DNA from: Ruminococcus flavefaciens ATCC 19208
GTDB lineage: Bacteria; Bacillota; Clostridia; Oscillospirales; Ruminococcaceae
Assembly (NCBI RefSeq): GCF_000518765.1
Contig: NZ_JAEF01000017.1
Location: forward strand, 16,121-80,120
Reading direction: 5' to 3'
Length of the DNA: 64,000 nucleotides
Positions 1-9,371 of the stretch are shown here, in pieces (the stretch's first letter is position 1; each line of letters opens with the position of its first letter). Under the pieces are notes generated by a model. It was not told the DNA's origin. It did not search any database and saw nothing but the letters and a program-made list of their open reading frames with translations. Made by a program: the position numbers and the translations under genes.

Positions 1-96
<96 letters not shown>

Positions 97-139
97 AATA
101 AATATCGGAAGCTAAAATCAGCTTCCGATTAATTTATGA

Positions 140-216
140 GGGCCATTAGCTCAGTTGGTTAGAGCATCCGGCTCATAACCGGACGGTCTGGGGTTCGAGT
201 CCCTAATGGCCCACCA
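140..216 (+). tRNA. tRNA with CAU anticodon (tRNA-Ile2 or elongator tRNA-Met)
   Basis: Complete cloverleaf with encoded CCA: acceptor GGGCCAT pairs with ATGGCCC, and the anticodon CAT is at 174-176. The D-arm and the GGCTCATAACC anticodon arm look more like the lysidine-modified tRNA-Ile2 of Bacillus than its elongator Met tRNA, but in clostridia such genes are often labelled Met. Which amino acid it carries depends on modification by TilS and cannot be settled here. It directly follows 5S. Confidence 0.93.
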
Positions 217-237
217 GCGCCGAGCGGGCGCGCAGTT

Positions 238-268
238 TCGCGGTTCAGGTTTTTGAGCCGCGATTTTT
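238..268 (+). terminator. Intrinsic terminator of the rRNA-tRNA unit
   Basis: TCGCGGTTCA (238-247) pairs with TGAGCCGCGA (254-263), 10 bp with one G-U, followed by five T. It ends the 5S/tRNA transcript. Confidence 0.85.
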
Positions 269-305
269 GTTTCAGAAATGTTTTTATTCTTTATAGACAA
301 ATTAT

Positions 306-337
306 GCTTTCAAACATATTGGTTTGAAGGCTTTTTT
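306..337 (+). terminator. Second terminator in tandem
   Basis: GCTTTCAAAC (306-315) pairs with GTTTGAAGGC (322-331), followed by six T. It backs up the preceding terminator and insulates the next gene from the rRNA operon. Confidence 0.8.
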
Positions 338-348
338 CTTATATTTTA

Positions 349-377
349 TTGATTTATAGAAAAATGTATGTTATAAT
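349..377 (+). promoter_or_regulatory. Sigma-A promoter for dCMP deaminase
   Basis: TTGATT (349-354), 17 bp spacer, TATAAT (372-377), about 45 bp upstream of the start codon. Confidence 0.75.
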
Positions 378-425
378 ACTTACATATTAAGATTCGTATA
401 ATAACCGTTTTTTAAGGAGTTTATT

Positions 426-908
426 ATGAAAAGGACTGATTATATAAGCTGGGACGAGTATTTTATGGGTATTGCTCTGCTTTCTGCTCAACGCAGTAAG
501 GATAATTCAACACAGGTAGGTGCTTGTATTGTAAATGATCAGCATAAGATCGTTTCTGTTGGTTATAACGGTATGCCTATCGGCTGTGTTGATGATGAGA
601 TGCCGTGGGAGCGTGAGGCAGAATCGCCGCTTGATACAAAGTATCCATTTGTCTGCCATGCAGAGCTTAATGCTATCCTTAACAGCAGCTTCGGCAGCCT
701 AAGCGGCTGTACGCTTTATGTTACCCTTTATCCTTGCAATGAATGTGCAAAGGCAATAATACAGTCGGGTATAAACCGTGTTGTCTATAAGTGCAATAAG
801 TATGCGGATACCGACAGTGTCAAGGCTTCCACTATTCTCTTTGAGAAATGTGGAGTCAAGGTTGAAGAATATAAGTCAAACGGTAAGGATATAGTTCTTT
901 CGGTTTAA
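426..908 (+). CDS. comEB: dCMP deaminase (ComEB-like)
   Basis: Zinc-dependent cytidine/deoxycytidylate deaminase of 160 residues, the usual length for the ComEB/dCMP deaminase family, which converts dCMP to dUMP for dTTP synthesis in the cytoplasm. The two zinc motifs are visible: HAE at residues 78-80 (ligand His plus catalytic Glu) and PCNEC at 103-107. The start is set by TTAAGGAG eight bases before the ATG. It is transcribed from its own promoter behind two rRNA-unit terminators. The name follows Bacillus; nothing shows a link to competence here. A riboflavin-type or tRNA deaminase is less likely given the insert between the N-terminal strand and HAE, which is typical of dCMP deaminases. 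Confidence 0.9.
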   Translation: MKRTDYISWDEYFMGIALLSAQRSKDNSTQVGACIVNDQHKIVSVGYNGMPIGCVDDEMPWEREAESPLDTKYPFVCHAELNAILNSSFGSLSGCTLYVTLYPCNECAKAIIQSGINRVVYKCNKYADTDSVKASTILFEKCGVKVEEYKSNGKDIVLSV

Positions 909-940
909 GGTGAAAGATATGCAATTGAAACGAATTAACT

Positions 941-996
941 GCTCGGTGCAGTAAGAGAGGGAACGGCACACCGAGTAAGAATAGTTCCCGTACTGC
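941..996 (+). ncRNA. Candidate pseudoknotted RNA leader upstream of radical SAM gene
   Basis: Three interlocking complementary segments: CTCGGTG (942-948) with CACCGAG (969-975), GGGAAC (959-964) with GTTCCC (984-989), and GCAGTA (948-953) with TACTGC (991-996). The last two would stack into one helix that crosses the first, an H-type pseudoknot. It lies between comEB and the ribosome binding site of the next gene. I do not recognise it as a known riboswitch class. It could be a cis-regulator of the downstream gene; this is inference. Confidence 0.45.
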
Positions 997-1033
997 GCCG
1001 ATTTTTGATATAATATAAAAAGGAGCAGTTATT

Positions 1034-1789
1034 ATGAATGAATATTTGAAAAATCTTAACAGGATTGAATTTATAGTTACAATGTGCTGCACTGGCAGAT
1101 GCAAGCATTGCAGTGAAGGAGATCACAGTACAGGTTCTCCGCATATTGATACAGAAGCTGCTGTTCAGGCAGTTAAAGATGTTTGCAGCAGGTATGATAT
1201 TAAGTCTTTGATGACTTTCGGCGGTGAGCCTCTGCTTTATCCCGAAACTGTTGCTGAAATACACAGGACTGCCTTTGAAATGGGGATCCCACAGCGCGAT
1301 ATCATTACTAACGGATTTTTCAGCAAGGATAAGAACAGGATACATGAGGTTGCTATGATACTGCATGAGAGCCGTGTTGAACGTGTTATGCTCTCTGTGG
1401 ACGCTTTTCATCAGGAAACTATCCCTCTTGAGCCTGTGGAGTTCTTTGCTGACAGCCTGAAATCAGCAGGTGTATATGTTGAAATAAGTCCTGCATGGCT
1501 CGTAAGCGAAAGTGACGACAATCCGTATAATCTCAAAACTGTATCGCTCATTGGCAGATTCGCTGATAAAGGCTTTGATATAGGCAGAGGCAATGTTATT
1601 TTTCCTCAGGGAAGTGCTTTGAAAAATTTGAGCGAGTATTTCCTTAACGGTGATGCTCCTCAAAATCCCTATGAAGAATCACCGTTTGATATCCACTCTC
1701 TTTGTATCGGCTGTGACGGAAGTGCGCTGAACGGAAATATTTACCATAAGAACGTACTACAGTTGGTAGAGGAGTATTCTCCCGTATAA
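1034..1789 (+). CDS. Radical SAM domain protein
   Basis: Radical S-adenosylmethionine enzyme of 251 residues. The cluster-binding CxxxCxxC is C19-C23-C26, followed by the GGEP SAM-binding motif at 63-66 inside the TIM-barrel half. The C-terminus has a short CxxC segment (CIGC) that could hold an extra metal or cluster, as in SPASM-like proteins, but a full SPASM domain is absent. Start: AAAAGGAG ten bases before ATG. It sits alone behind the pseudoknot-like leader and ends in a strong terminator. Substrate unknown; no precursor-peptide gene is visible next to it. Confidence 0.8.
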   Translation: MNEYLKNLNRIEFIVTMCCTGRCKHCSEGDHSTGSPHIDTEAAVQAVKDVCSRYDIKSLMTFGGEPLLYPETVAEIHRTAFEMGIPQRDIITNGFFSKDKNRIHEVAMILHESRVERVMLSVDAFHQETIPLEPVEFFADSLKSAGVYVEISPAWLVSESDDNPYNLKTVSLIGRFADKGFDIGRGNVIFPQGSALKNLSEYFLNGDAPQNPYEESPFDIHSLCIGCDGSALNGNIYHKNVLQLVEEYSPV

Positions 1790-1796
1790 AAAAATT

Positions 1797-1822
1797 ACCG
1801 CAGCACCTGCTGCGGTTTTTTT
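1797..1822. terminator. Bidirectional terminator
   Basis: ACCGCAGC (1797-1804), loop ACCT, GCTGCGGT (1809-1816), with seven T on the right and an A-run on the left. It serves the radical SAM gene and the convergent GGDEF gene, whose stop codon lies in the T-run. Confidence 0.9.
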
Positions 1823-3749
1823 ACTCTTTCGGATTGCGGGAGAGTTTTTTCTTTTTCTTTTCCTTATACATCTGCTTGTCGGCTTCTGTAACAAAGTAGA
1901 AGATATCCTTTCCCTCTTTAGGTGTTGCGATTATAAATCCTGTACTTACACTGAGTGCAAACGGATTTACACCACTCTTATTTATTTTTTCAATATTTGC
2001 GTTTATTTTTTTAGTGAGCTTGTTTGCATCTTCCTTATTATAATCAGCTCCGAAGACTATGAACTCATCACCGCCGAAACGGCAGAATACTTCATTGCTG
2101 CATGATTCTCTCAGAACATTGGCAATATGACAAATAGCCTGATCGCCTGTGTTATGACCGTAGGTGTCGTTTATTTCTTTAAGTCCGTCAAGGTCGATGA
2201 ACATAAGCATAATATCAAGATGATTTTCCGTACACTTCTCATATAGAGCAGATGTTTCAAGAACGAAGCCGTTTCTGTTGTATACTCCCGAAAAGGTATC
2301 AAGTGTATATAGCTTGCCGAGTCTGTCAACAGCGTATTCAAGGCACATCAGCTTTCTTATATTTTCAAGGGAGTTGGATATACTGATACAGAATGACTGG
2401 AACATTATATTCTGAAGAGCGAGTTTTGTGCTACGTATAACCATATATCCCAGACATCTTTCACCAAAGTGAATCGGAGTTACGAAGTAGAGTTTTCCCT
2501 TATCATCTGTTTTGATATCGGGAGGGATTATATCCTTTGCCCTTATCTTACCGCAGTCAATAAACTCGCCGTTGACGTAGGCAATATTTACGATAACTTC
2601 ATCGGTGTAGGTTATAGGCACTTTTTCAGCTGTTTTTTCCGTATTTGTCGGACTTTCAACAGCTTCTTCGCTGTTCCAGTTATCGCATAGACAGAAATAG
2701 AATTCGTCAGGATGTATTTCTATAGCTGTGCGTTTTAATGTAGCAATATACTCATCGAAGGTATTGCAGGCAAGAAGCTGCGTGGAAATGCGGTTTAGTA
2801 CCGACATATAGGTCTGTATGCTTTCAAAGTTTGAATAGTTCCTGTAATTGAGCTTTTTCAGTTCTGAAAGGTCAGAAAGTGCATTATGACCGCAGCCGCA
2901 GCTCTCTGTAAAGCAGGTGGACATATTAAGTATAACACTTCGTTCCTGTGACAGTCCACGCAGATGATTATACAGCATTTTGCAGGCAAGCCTTCCCGAA
3001 AGTCCGAGAGGACGTTCAACGGAAGTCAGCTCAACCTGATAATTATGGCTGTTGTAGGTATTGTCAAAGCCGGTAACGGCTATATCGTCGGGAACATTGT
3101 ATCCGTGAGAAGCAAGGGTGGTTATAGCCGATGCAGCCATAACATCATTTGCACATATTATTGCTTCGGGAAGCTCAGGCAATGTATCAAGGAAATGCTC
3201 AACAGCAAGCTTTCCTGTGGGAGCACGGAAATCGCCGTAATATATAGCATCCTCAGTGAGTGTAAGTCTGTTTTCCTCAAGGACAGTTGAAAAACCCGCA
3301 AGTCTGTCCGAGCTTTCGGTATTGCCGGGAGGTCCCGAAATATAAGCAAAGCGCCTGAAACCGTGTATATTTATCATATGCTCGGTTATTTTGCGCATTG
3401 CAGTCTTGTTATCTATGCCGATATAATAGAATGAAGGTACATCTTTATCTATGCTTACAGCAGGTATTCCTGCCTTTTTTATTCTTTCAAGGATAATGTT
3501 GCCCACAGGCTTATAATAAATTGTATTTGTGAGAAGAATAGCACCGTCGAAATCATTGAAATCAGGGAGACTGAATATATTGAATTCGCCTATGTCATGA
3601 CGAGCGTTATTCATATCACCGCTGAATGAAGTGAATGCCAGCACGTTGAGACCGAATTCTACAGCAGCAGATGAAATGCCATCAAGAATAGCACTCTGAT
3701 AGCTCTGACCGATCTCTTCTATGATGACAGCAATTCTGTAACCACTCAT
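1821..3749 (-). CDS. LacI-like sensor / GGDEF diguanylate cyclase fusion
   Basis: Cytoplasmic signalling protein of 642 residues. Residues about 1-270 are a LacI/PurR-type periplasmic-binding-fold ligand sensor (two-lobe pattern, LLTNT, ICANDVMAASAI, VTGFDN) without the N-terminal helix-turn-helix of true repressors. A middle segment (about 310-460) resembles a GAF-like or linker region, and the C-terminus is a GGDEF domain with an intact RFGGDEF motif; no RxxD inhibitory site is seen before it. Expected product is c-di-GMP in response to a small molecule such as a sugar. A TTG 30 bases upstream extends the frame, but AAAGGGGA sits just before the ATG chosen here. Its own promoter is at 3797-3825. 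Confidence 0.85.
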   Translation of the reverse strand: MSGYRIAVIIEEIGQSYQSAILDGISSAAVEFGLNVLAFTSFSGDMNNARHDIGEFNIFSLPDFNDFDGAILLTNTIYYKPVGNIILERIKKAGIPAVSIDKDVPSFYYIGIDNKTAMRKITEHMINIHGFRRFAYISGPPGNTESSDRLAGFSTVLEENRLTLTEDAIYYGDFRAPTGKLAVEHFLDTLPELPEAIICANDVMAASAITTLASHGYNVPDDIAVTGFDNTYNSHNYQVELTSVERPLGLSGRLACKMLYNHLRGLSQERSVILNMSTCFTESCGCGHNALSDLSELKKLNYRNYSNFESIQTYMSVLNRISTQLLACNTFDEYIATLKRTAIEIHPDEFYFCLCDNWNSEEAVESPTNTEKTAEKVPITYTDEVIVNIAYVNGEFIDCGKIRAKDIIPPDIKTDDKGKLYFVTPIHFGERCLGYMVIRSTKLALQNIMFQSFCISISNSLENIRKLMCLEYAVDRLGKLYTLDTFSGVYNRNGFVLETSALYEKCTENHLDIMLMFIDLDGLKEINDTYGHNTGDQAICHIANVLRESCSNEVFCRFGGDEFIVFGADYNKEDANKLTKKINANIEKINKSGVNPFALSVSTGFIIATPKEGKDIFYFVTEADKQMYKEKKKKKLSRNPKE

Positions 3750-3796
3750 CGTTATCCCCTTTCTGTCAAAAGTCTCCAAAAACTAACCATAGATAT

Positions 3797-3825
3797 ATTT
3801 TACTATATTTTTTGAAAAAAATCAA
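3797..3825 (-). promoter_or_regulatory. Promoter of the LacI-like/GGDEF gene
   Basis: On the minus strand TTGATT (complement of 3820-3825), 17 bp, TAAAAT (complement of 3797-3802). The rest of 3750-4110, apart from the ppa promoter, is AT-rich with no ORF I can support. Confidence 0.65.
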
Positions 3826-3993
3826 TATAATTTTATTATAATATTCATTATTGATATTCACTTTTTATTAATATCAGTCTACTGGCAGTAAAAAAATAGT
3901 AAAATCATACAAAAATTTAAAAAAGACGAAAAGACGAAAAAAAGCTGTAATTTTGGGATAATTTATCGGAATTGCCGAAAATTGAACGGTATA

Positions 3994-4021
3994 TTGACAA
4001 ATCTCAAAAAAATGGTATACT
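3994..4021 (+). promoter_or_regulatory. Promoter of the ppa-prs unit
   Basis: TTGACA (3994-3999), 16 bp, TATACT (4016-4021). It lies 90 bp before the pyrophosphatase start. Confidence 0.75.
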
Positions 4022-4110
4022 AAATTGTAGGGGATAACGTCATTAAATGGCTTATCAAAATAATCTGACACCGTGCAGCAGGCGCGGAAAGATATCTGCG
4101 GAGGAAATTT

Positions 4111-4641
4111 ATGAATATCTGGCACAAGATCAGTCCGAAAAGGATAACTCCCGAAGATTTTATTGCTGTGATAGAGATCGGAAAGGGCAGCAAGATCAAG
4201 TATGAGCTTGACAAGGAAACAGGTCTTATAAAAATGGACCGTATCCTTTATACCTCGACCCATTATCCTGCAAACTACGGATTTATCCCAAGGACTTATT
4301 CGGACGATAACGACCCGCTCGACGTTCTGGTTCTTTGCTCTGAACAGCTTATGCCTCTTACTCTTGTAAGATGCTATCCTATCGGAGTTATCAGAATGCT
4401 TGATAACGGCCACCGCGATGACAAGATCATTGCTATACCGTTTGAGGATCCGAATTATAATATGTATAAGGATATCGAAGAGCTTCCACAGCACATTTTT
4501 GATGAAATGACACATTTTTTCACAGTTTACAAGGAACTTGAAAACAAAACAACAGCCGTTAACGAGGTCGATCATGCAGATGTTGCAAAAACTATCATAA
4601 GCGGGGATATTGAACGCTATATCGAGAACTTCTGTAAATAA
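4111..4641 (+). CDS. ppa: Inorganic pyrophosphatase (family I)
   Basis: Soluble pyrophosphatase of 176 residues, typical for the bacterial hexameric family. It hydrolyses PPi to two phosphates and pulls biosynthetic reactions forward. The family signature DNDPLDV is at 66-72, preceded by [10 protein letters not shown], and the later basic/acidic segment [13 protein letters not shown] supplies further metal ligands. Start fixed by GCGGAGGAA seven bases upstream of ATG. It shares a promoter region with PRPP synthetase, whose gene begins 70 bases later; both deal with (pyro)phosphate metabolism. Confidence 0.93.
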   Translation: MNIWHKISPKRITPEDFIAVIEIGKGSKIKYELDKETGLIKMDRILYTSTHYPANYGFIPRTYSDDNDPLDVLVLCSEQLMPLTLVRCYPIGVIRMLDNGHRDDKIIAIPFEDPNYNMYKDIEELPQHIFDEMTHFFTVYKELENKTTAVNEVDHADVAKTIISGDIERYIENFCK

Positions 4642-4713
4642 TGCATGGTTTTGACCGAAAATGACTAAATGCGAAAGGAGATCACACGTTTTCTGCGTGT
4701 GAAAAAAGGTTTT

Positions 4714-5859
4714 ATGACAGCTTCAAGTGAAATTTTATTCGGCAGTGATTCAAATGTTGCCCCTATTGGCATCATCGCAATGAACAGCGTTACCGAGCTT
4801 GGAAAAAAGATCGACGATTATCTTGTTGACTGGGCAGGCAAGGGCGGTATCAATGTTGATTCATTCCTCGTTGAGAGCGAGTGCCCTCGTTTTTCATCGG
4901 GCGACGGAAAGGGTCTCATCAAATCAACTATCCGCGGCAAGGATCTCTTCATCATTATTGATGTAGGTAACTACAGCATCAAGTACGACTACTTTGGAAT
5001 GCAGAATGCAATGTCACCTGACGATCATTTTCAGGATCTTAAAAGAATAATTCAGGCTGCAAGCGGTAAGGCTCACCGCATAACTGTCATTATGCCTACT
5101 CTCTACGGCGGCCGTCAGCACAGAAGAAGCTATCGTGAATCTCTTGACTGTGCCTGCGCTCTTCAGGAGCTTGAGGCAATGGGCGTATCAAATATCGTAA
5201 CATTCGATGCTCACGACCCGAGAGTACAGAACGCTATCCCGCTCATGGGATTTGATAACGTTATGCCGACTTATCAGGTACTCAAGGCTATGCTCAAGGA
5301 TATCAAGGATATTAGTTTCAGCAAGGACAAGTTCATGGTAGTAAGCCCTGATGAAGGTGCTCTTAACAGAAATATGTACTATGCATCAGTTCTCGGCGTT
5401 GAGATGGGTATGTTCTACAAGAGAAGAGACTACTCCACTATCGTAAACGGACGCAATCCTATAGTTGCTCACGAATACCTCGGAAACCCTGTTGAGGGCA
5501 AGGACGTATTCGTATCAGATGATATAATCTCGTCAGGCGAGTCTATGCTTGATGTTGCTTCTGCTCTCAAGGAAAAGAAGGCAGGCAGATTCTTCGCTTA
5601 TGCTACTTATGCTATCTTCACAAACGGTCTTGAAAAGTTCGACAAGGCTTATGAGGACGGCATCATCGACGGTGTATTCGGTACAAACCTTACTTACAGA
5701 ACACCTGAGCTTCTCAGCAGACCTTGGTTCCATGAGGTCGATGTATCAAAGTATATCGCATATTTCATTGAAGCTATCAATCACGATGTTTCTATCAGCA
5801 AGATCATTGATCCGCATACAAAGATAGAGACTCTCCTTAAGAAATACGGCATGAAATAA
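4714..5859 (+). CDS. prs: Ribose-phosphate pyrophosphokinase (PRPP synthetase), long form
   Basis: Makes PRPP from ribose 5-phosphate and ATP for nucleotide, His and Trp synthesis. The conserved blocks are FDAHDP, GRQHRR and the PRPP-binding loop VSDDIISSGES near the C-terminal third. About 381 residues, longer than the classical 315-residue enzyme and like the divergent PRPP synthetases of gut Firmicutes. An in-frame ATG at 4669 has no ribosome site; the ATG at 4714 follows AAAAAAGG. Oddly, a better AAAGGAG (4674-4680) lies 33 bases upstream, separated from 4714 by a hairpin CACACG (4683-4688)/CGTGTG (4696-4701), so the start keeps some doubt. Confidence 0.87.
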   Translation: MTASSEILFGSDSNVAPIGIIAMNSVTELGKKIDDYLVDWAGKGGINVDSFLVESECPRFSSGDGKGLIKSTIRGKDLFIIIDVGNYSIKYDYFGMQNAMSPDDHFQDLKRIIQAASGKAHRITVIMPTLYGGRQHRRSYRESLDCACALQELEAMGVSNIVTFDAHDPRVQNAIPLMGFDNVMPTYQVLKAMLKDIKDISFSKDKFMVVSPDEGALNRNMYYASVLGVEMGMFYKRRDYSTIVNGRNPIVAHEYLGNPVEGKDVFVSDDIISSGESMLDVASALKEKKAGRFFAYATYAIFTNGLEKFDKAYEDGIIDGVFGTNLTYRTPELLSRPWFHEVDVSKYIAYFIEAINHDVSISKIIDPHTKIETLLKKYGMK

Positions 5860-5870
5860 ATATTTAACTG

Positions 5871-5905
5871 ATAAGGCATTGTTAACAAACAATGCCTTAT
5901 TTATT
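5871..5905 (+). terminator. Terminator after prs
   Basis: 13-bp perfect stem ATAAGGCATTGTT / AACAATGCCTTAT (5871-5900) with a 4-base loop, followed by a T-rich stretch. Confidence 0.88.
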
Positions 5906-5948
5906 TGTGAAATTTATGTGAAGTCGCTGTGAAAAAATAACAATCGAA

Positions 5949-5977
5949 TTGACAATTATTCGTCAAAGTGCTATAAT
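5949..5977 (+). promoter_or_regulatory. Consensus promoter of the fused ABC transporter gene
   Basis: TTGACA (5949-5954), 17 bp, TATAAT (5972-5977): a perfect sigma-A match. A roughly 60-base leader follows. Confidence 0.85.
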
Positions 5978-6043
5978 GATGTTAGTAAATTTTAATTTAC
6001 ATGAGGGATTTAAAGCTAAAAATAATAACGAAGGGGAGATTAA

Positions 6044-9034
6044 ATGTTACAACTCAAAGACATAGTGAAAAAGTACGGCGTTGGGGATAACGTCGTAAAT
6101 GCTCTCAACGGGGTAAGCGTTACTTTCAGAGAGAGCGAATTTGTAGCTATACTCGGTCATTCGGGCTGCGGTAAAACTACGCTTCTTAACATTATAGGCG
6201 GACTTGACCACTATACATCAGGTGATCTCATCATCAATGGCGTCTCAACAAAGGAATACAAGGACAGAGACTGGGACGCTTACAGAAACCATTCTATCGG
6301 TTTTATTTTCCAGAGCTATAATCTTATACCGCACCAGACTGTTTTGTCTAATGTTGAGCTTGCGCTGACTATCTCGGGCGTATCCAAATCAGAACGCCGC
6401 AAACGTGCGAAAGAAGCTCTCGAAAAGGTAGGTCTGGGGGATCAGATACATAAGAAGCCTAATCAGATGTCAGGTGGACAGATGCAGCGTGTTGCAATTG
6501 CCCGTGCACTTATAAACGATCCTGATATACTCCTTGCAGATGAGCCGACAGGTGCTCTTGATTCGGAAACTTCCATACAGGTAATGGAACTTCTCAAAGA
6601 GATAGCAAAGGATAAACTGGTCATCATGGTAACTCATAATCCTGAGCTTGCAGATCAGTACGCTACACGTATAATCAGGATAAAGGACGGTAAGCTCACA
6701 GGTGACAGTGATCCATTTGAGGTTAAAAAAGCTAAAAAGTCAAAGGATAAGAAAGCTGATAAAAAGTCAGGCAAGGAGAATAAAAAGAGAGTTTCAATGT
6801 CCTTTGGTACTGCGGTATCTCTTTCCCTCAATAATTTACTCACCAAAAAGGGAAGGACTCTGCTGACAGCCTTTGCAGGTTCTATCGGTATAATCGGTAT
6901 TGCTCTTATCCTTTCTCTTGCAACGGGTATCAATGAATATATCGACAATATACAGGAGGAGACACTTTCTTCCTATCCTCTTGAGATAATGCGTGAGAAT
7001 ACCGATACATCAGGAATGATATCGGCTCTTATGAAAAATCAGGAGGAGTACGAAGCACGTACCTTTGAAGCTGACAAGGTGTACTCAAATACTCAGGTCT
7101 ATGATATGTTTAATTCCTTCAATGCCTCTGCAAAGCAGATAAACAATATGAAGGATTTCAAGAAATTTATTGAAACTGACAGTGTAATTGCAGAAAAAAC
7201 AACTGCCATCGGATATTCCTATGATGTAAAGATGCCTATATTCACACAGTCTCCATCAGGTGAGATCGTAAAGGTAGACTTTATGGATATGTACAACAAG
7301 GCTATGGGAATGGGCGATTCGGACATTATGGCTGCTTCCATGAACAATCCTATGGCTGATATGGAGATGCAGGCATTCGGTCTCAATATCATGGAAGAAC
7401 TGCTCCCGGGTGAAAAAGGCGAGCCTGTAAACGATATAGTCAAGGAGCAGTATGATGTCGTAAACGGCAGATGGCCGGAGAATTACGATGAGGTGGTCGT
7501 AGTTCTCACCAGAAACAATGAACTTCCCGATATCATGGTCTACCCTATGGGCTTGAAGGATAAGGAAGGCTTTAACGAAAAGCTGAAAGCTGTTATGAGC
7601 AATCAGGAGATCAAGGACTACGGTAAGACCGAGTGGAGTCTTGACGAGATAACAGGGAAGAAGTTCAAGATGATACTTCCATGCGAGTATTATCAGAAGG
7701 ATATCACAGGAAAGGGCTTCAACGATATCTCAGCTACTGAGACAGGTCTTGAATATCTGTTCAATGCAGATGATATAGGAACAGAGATCAAGATAGTCGG
7801 TTTCATACAGCCGAAGGAAGATGTAAAGGCTCCTATGCTCAGCGGTTATCTGTGCTATACATCTCAGCTTACGGAATACGTTATAAACAAGACCAATGAC
7901 AGCGACATTGTTAAGAAACAGGTCGAAGATAAGGAAAACGACATTATCACGGGCACAAAATTCATGTCTGATGATTATATTGAGCCTACTATCAAGGAGA
8001 AAGTCGAAACTGTCAAGGAATTCATCAAGAATGCCGATACAGATACAAAGGCTGACATCTACCGCCTTGTTATATCACAGCCTGACCCTGCACAGGCAGA
8101 TGCTCAGGTAGAAGCTGCTATGAAGGATTTTGACCGTCAGCAGTTCTTAGATCAGATCACTCAGATGTATTCATCTGAGCTTGGTGTTGATGCAGAGCAG
8201 GTAAAATCATTTGTTCAGGCTATGAGCGATGAAGAGCTAAAAGGCTATGCTGAGCAGGCTATCAGAGAGCAGATAGCACAGCAGTACGCTCAGATGGCTC
8301 AGGAACAGCTCGGTTCGCTTACAAATGCAGAGCTTGCAAAGCTGCTTGATTCAACTCCTGTAAGCGATGAGAATTATGCTGTTGTATTTGAGAAGTATAC
8401 TCCCGAGGAGATATCAAAATCAACATACGATGACAACCTGAAGCTTCTGGGTGTTGCAGACGAGTCTGACCCGTCACGTATAAGACTCTTTGCAAAGAGC
8501 TTTGAGGACAAGGACGATATATCAGATGCTATAAAGCGATATAACGAGGGCGTAAAGGAGTCTGACGTTATACATTATACCGATGTTGTCGCACTTCTTA
8601 TGTCATCAATTACAGGCATTATAAGCGGTATATCATATCTTCTTATTGCCTTTGTCGGAATATCACTTGTGGTTTCTTCAATAATGATAGGAATCATCAC
8701 ATATATATCTGTTCTTGAACGTACAAGAGAGATAGGTATTCTCCGTGCAATAGGTGCTTCAAAGCATAATGTCCGCACGGTATTCAATGCAGAAACGCTG
8801 CTTGTGGGACTTGCGGCAGGTCTTATAGGTATAGGAGTGTCGGTGCTTCTGACCATACCTATAAACGCTATCATACATCATGTAACAAGTCTTGATACGC
8901 TTCGCGCTCACGTTCCTGTTGTGGGTGCTGTGATACTTGTTGTTATCAGTATGCTACTTACACTTATTGCAGGACTTATCCCGTCAGGCGTTGCAGCAAG
9001 AAAAGATCCTGTTGAAGCGCTCAGAACAGAATAA
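6044..9034 (+). CDS. ABC transporter, ATPase-FtsX permease fusion (MacB type)
   Basis: 996 residues. The N-terminal about 225 residues are a LolD/MacB-class ATPase: Walker A GHSGCGKT, signature SGGQMQRVA, Walker B ILLADEP, H-loop VTHNPE. A Lys-rich linker leads to the first membrane span (about 265-290), a large extracellular domain of some 550 residues (Gln/Ala-rich coiled region near 690-760), and three C-terminal spans ending in the FtsX-like [12 protein letters not shown]. Such fusions act as dimers in peptide, lipid or toxin export, or as mechanotransmission machines. Start: GGGGAG before ATG. It is monocistronic with its own promoter; substrate unknown. In Firmicutes ATPase and permease are more often separate genes, as at 29-32 kb in this window. 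Confidence 0.88.
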   Translation: MLQLKDIVKKYGVGDNVVNALNGVSVTFRESEFVAILGHSGCGKTTLLNIIGGLDHYTSGDLIINGVSTKEYKDRDWDAYRNHSIGFIFQSYNLIPHQTVLSNVELALTISGVSKSERRKRAKEALEKVGLGDQIHKKPNQMSGGQMQRVAIARALINDPDILLADEPTGALDSETSIQVMELLKEIAKDKLVIMVTHNPELADQYATRIIRIKDGKLTGDSDPFEVKKAKKSKDKKADKKSGKENKKRVSMSFGTAVSLSLNNLLTKKGRTLLTAFAGSIGIIGIALILSLATGINEYIDNIQEETLSSYPLEIMRENTDTSGMISALMKNQEEYEARTFEADKVYSNTQVYDMFNSFNASAKQINNMKDFKKFIETDSVIAEKTTAIGYSYDVKMPIFTQSPSGEIVKVDFMDMYNKAMGMGDSDIMAASMNNPMADMEMQAFGLNIMEELLPGEKGEPVNDIVKEQYDVVNGRWPENYDEVVVVLTRNNELPDIMVYPMGLKDKEGFNEKLKAVMSNQEIKDYGKTEWSLDEITGKKFKMILPCEYYQKDITGKGFNDISATETGLEYLFNADDIGTEIKIVGFIQPKEDVKAPMLSGYLCYTSQLTEYVINKTNDSDIVKKQVEDKENDIITGTKFMSDDYIEPTIKEKVETVKEFIKNADTDTKADIYRLVISQPDPAQADAQVEAAMKDFDRQQFLDQITQMYSSELGVDAEQVKSFVQAMSDEELKGYAEQAIREQIAQQYAQMAQEQLGSLTNAELAKLLDSTPVSDENYAVVFEKYTPEEISKSTYDDNLKLLGVADESDPSRIRLFAKSFEDKDDISDAIKRYNEGVKESDVIHYTDVVALLMSSITGIISGISYLLIAFVGISLVVSSIMIGIITYISVLERTREIGILRAIGASKHNVRTVFNAETLLVGLAAGLIGIGVSVLLTIPINAIIHHVTSLDTLRAHVPVVGAVILVVISMLLTLIAGLIPSGVAARKDPVEALRTE

Positions 9035-9057
9035 TACAGGCATATCAGTTTTTTGAG

Positions 9058-9126
9058 TTAAGAGAAAAAGTCAGATAATGACATAATATTTGTAATTTGA
9101 TCCGAAATGTTGTAAAACGGGTTCAC
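9058..9126 (-). CDS. Candidate 22-residue peptide ORF
   Basis: GTG start at 9126-9124 is preceded at 5 bases by a perfect AAAGGAGG (complement of 9132-9139), and a TGTTATAAT extended -10 lies upstream (TATAAT complement of 9171-9176). The peptide begins MNPFYNISDQ and ends SLSDFFS, hydrophobic/polar without Cys or obvious signal. Function unknown: it might be a genuine micropeptide, or the decayed start of a longer gene (some phage-type small proteins begin MNPF). Codon and signal quality support translation; no homology claim is made. Confidence 0.4.
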   Translation of the reverse strand: MNPFYNISDQITNIMSLSDFFS

Positions 9127-9333
9127 CGTAACCTCCTTTGAAATTTTAGTTTGTGTTGCAGACATGAACTATTATAACAAAGGGGGTTATTTTTCTGAGC
9201 ATTGCTAAAGCTTACCGGAATCTCATTAATATAATGAACTGTGAGTAATATAAGGCTGAGGAAGAAAATGCAAAATTATTTTGAGATCATTTGCTTGATA
9301 TGAGCAGTTTTTTCAGAAATATTTGCAAAACCA

Positions 9334-9362
9334 TTGACTTTTACCAAAAAAAGCGTTATAAT
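9334..9362 (+). promoter_or_regulatory. Promoter of the alaS T-box transcript
   Basis: TTGACT (9334-9339), 17 bp, TATAAT (9357-9362). Confidence 0.75.
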
Positions 9363-9371
9363 AACATAGTA

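Noticed and set aside
1005..1016. TATAAT just before the radical SAM gene as a promoter
   Set aside because: No -35 at the right distance and transcription would begin within the ribosome site, leaving no usable leader.
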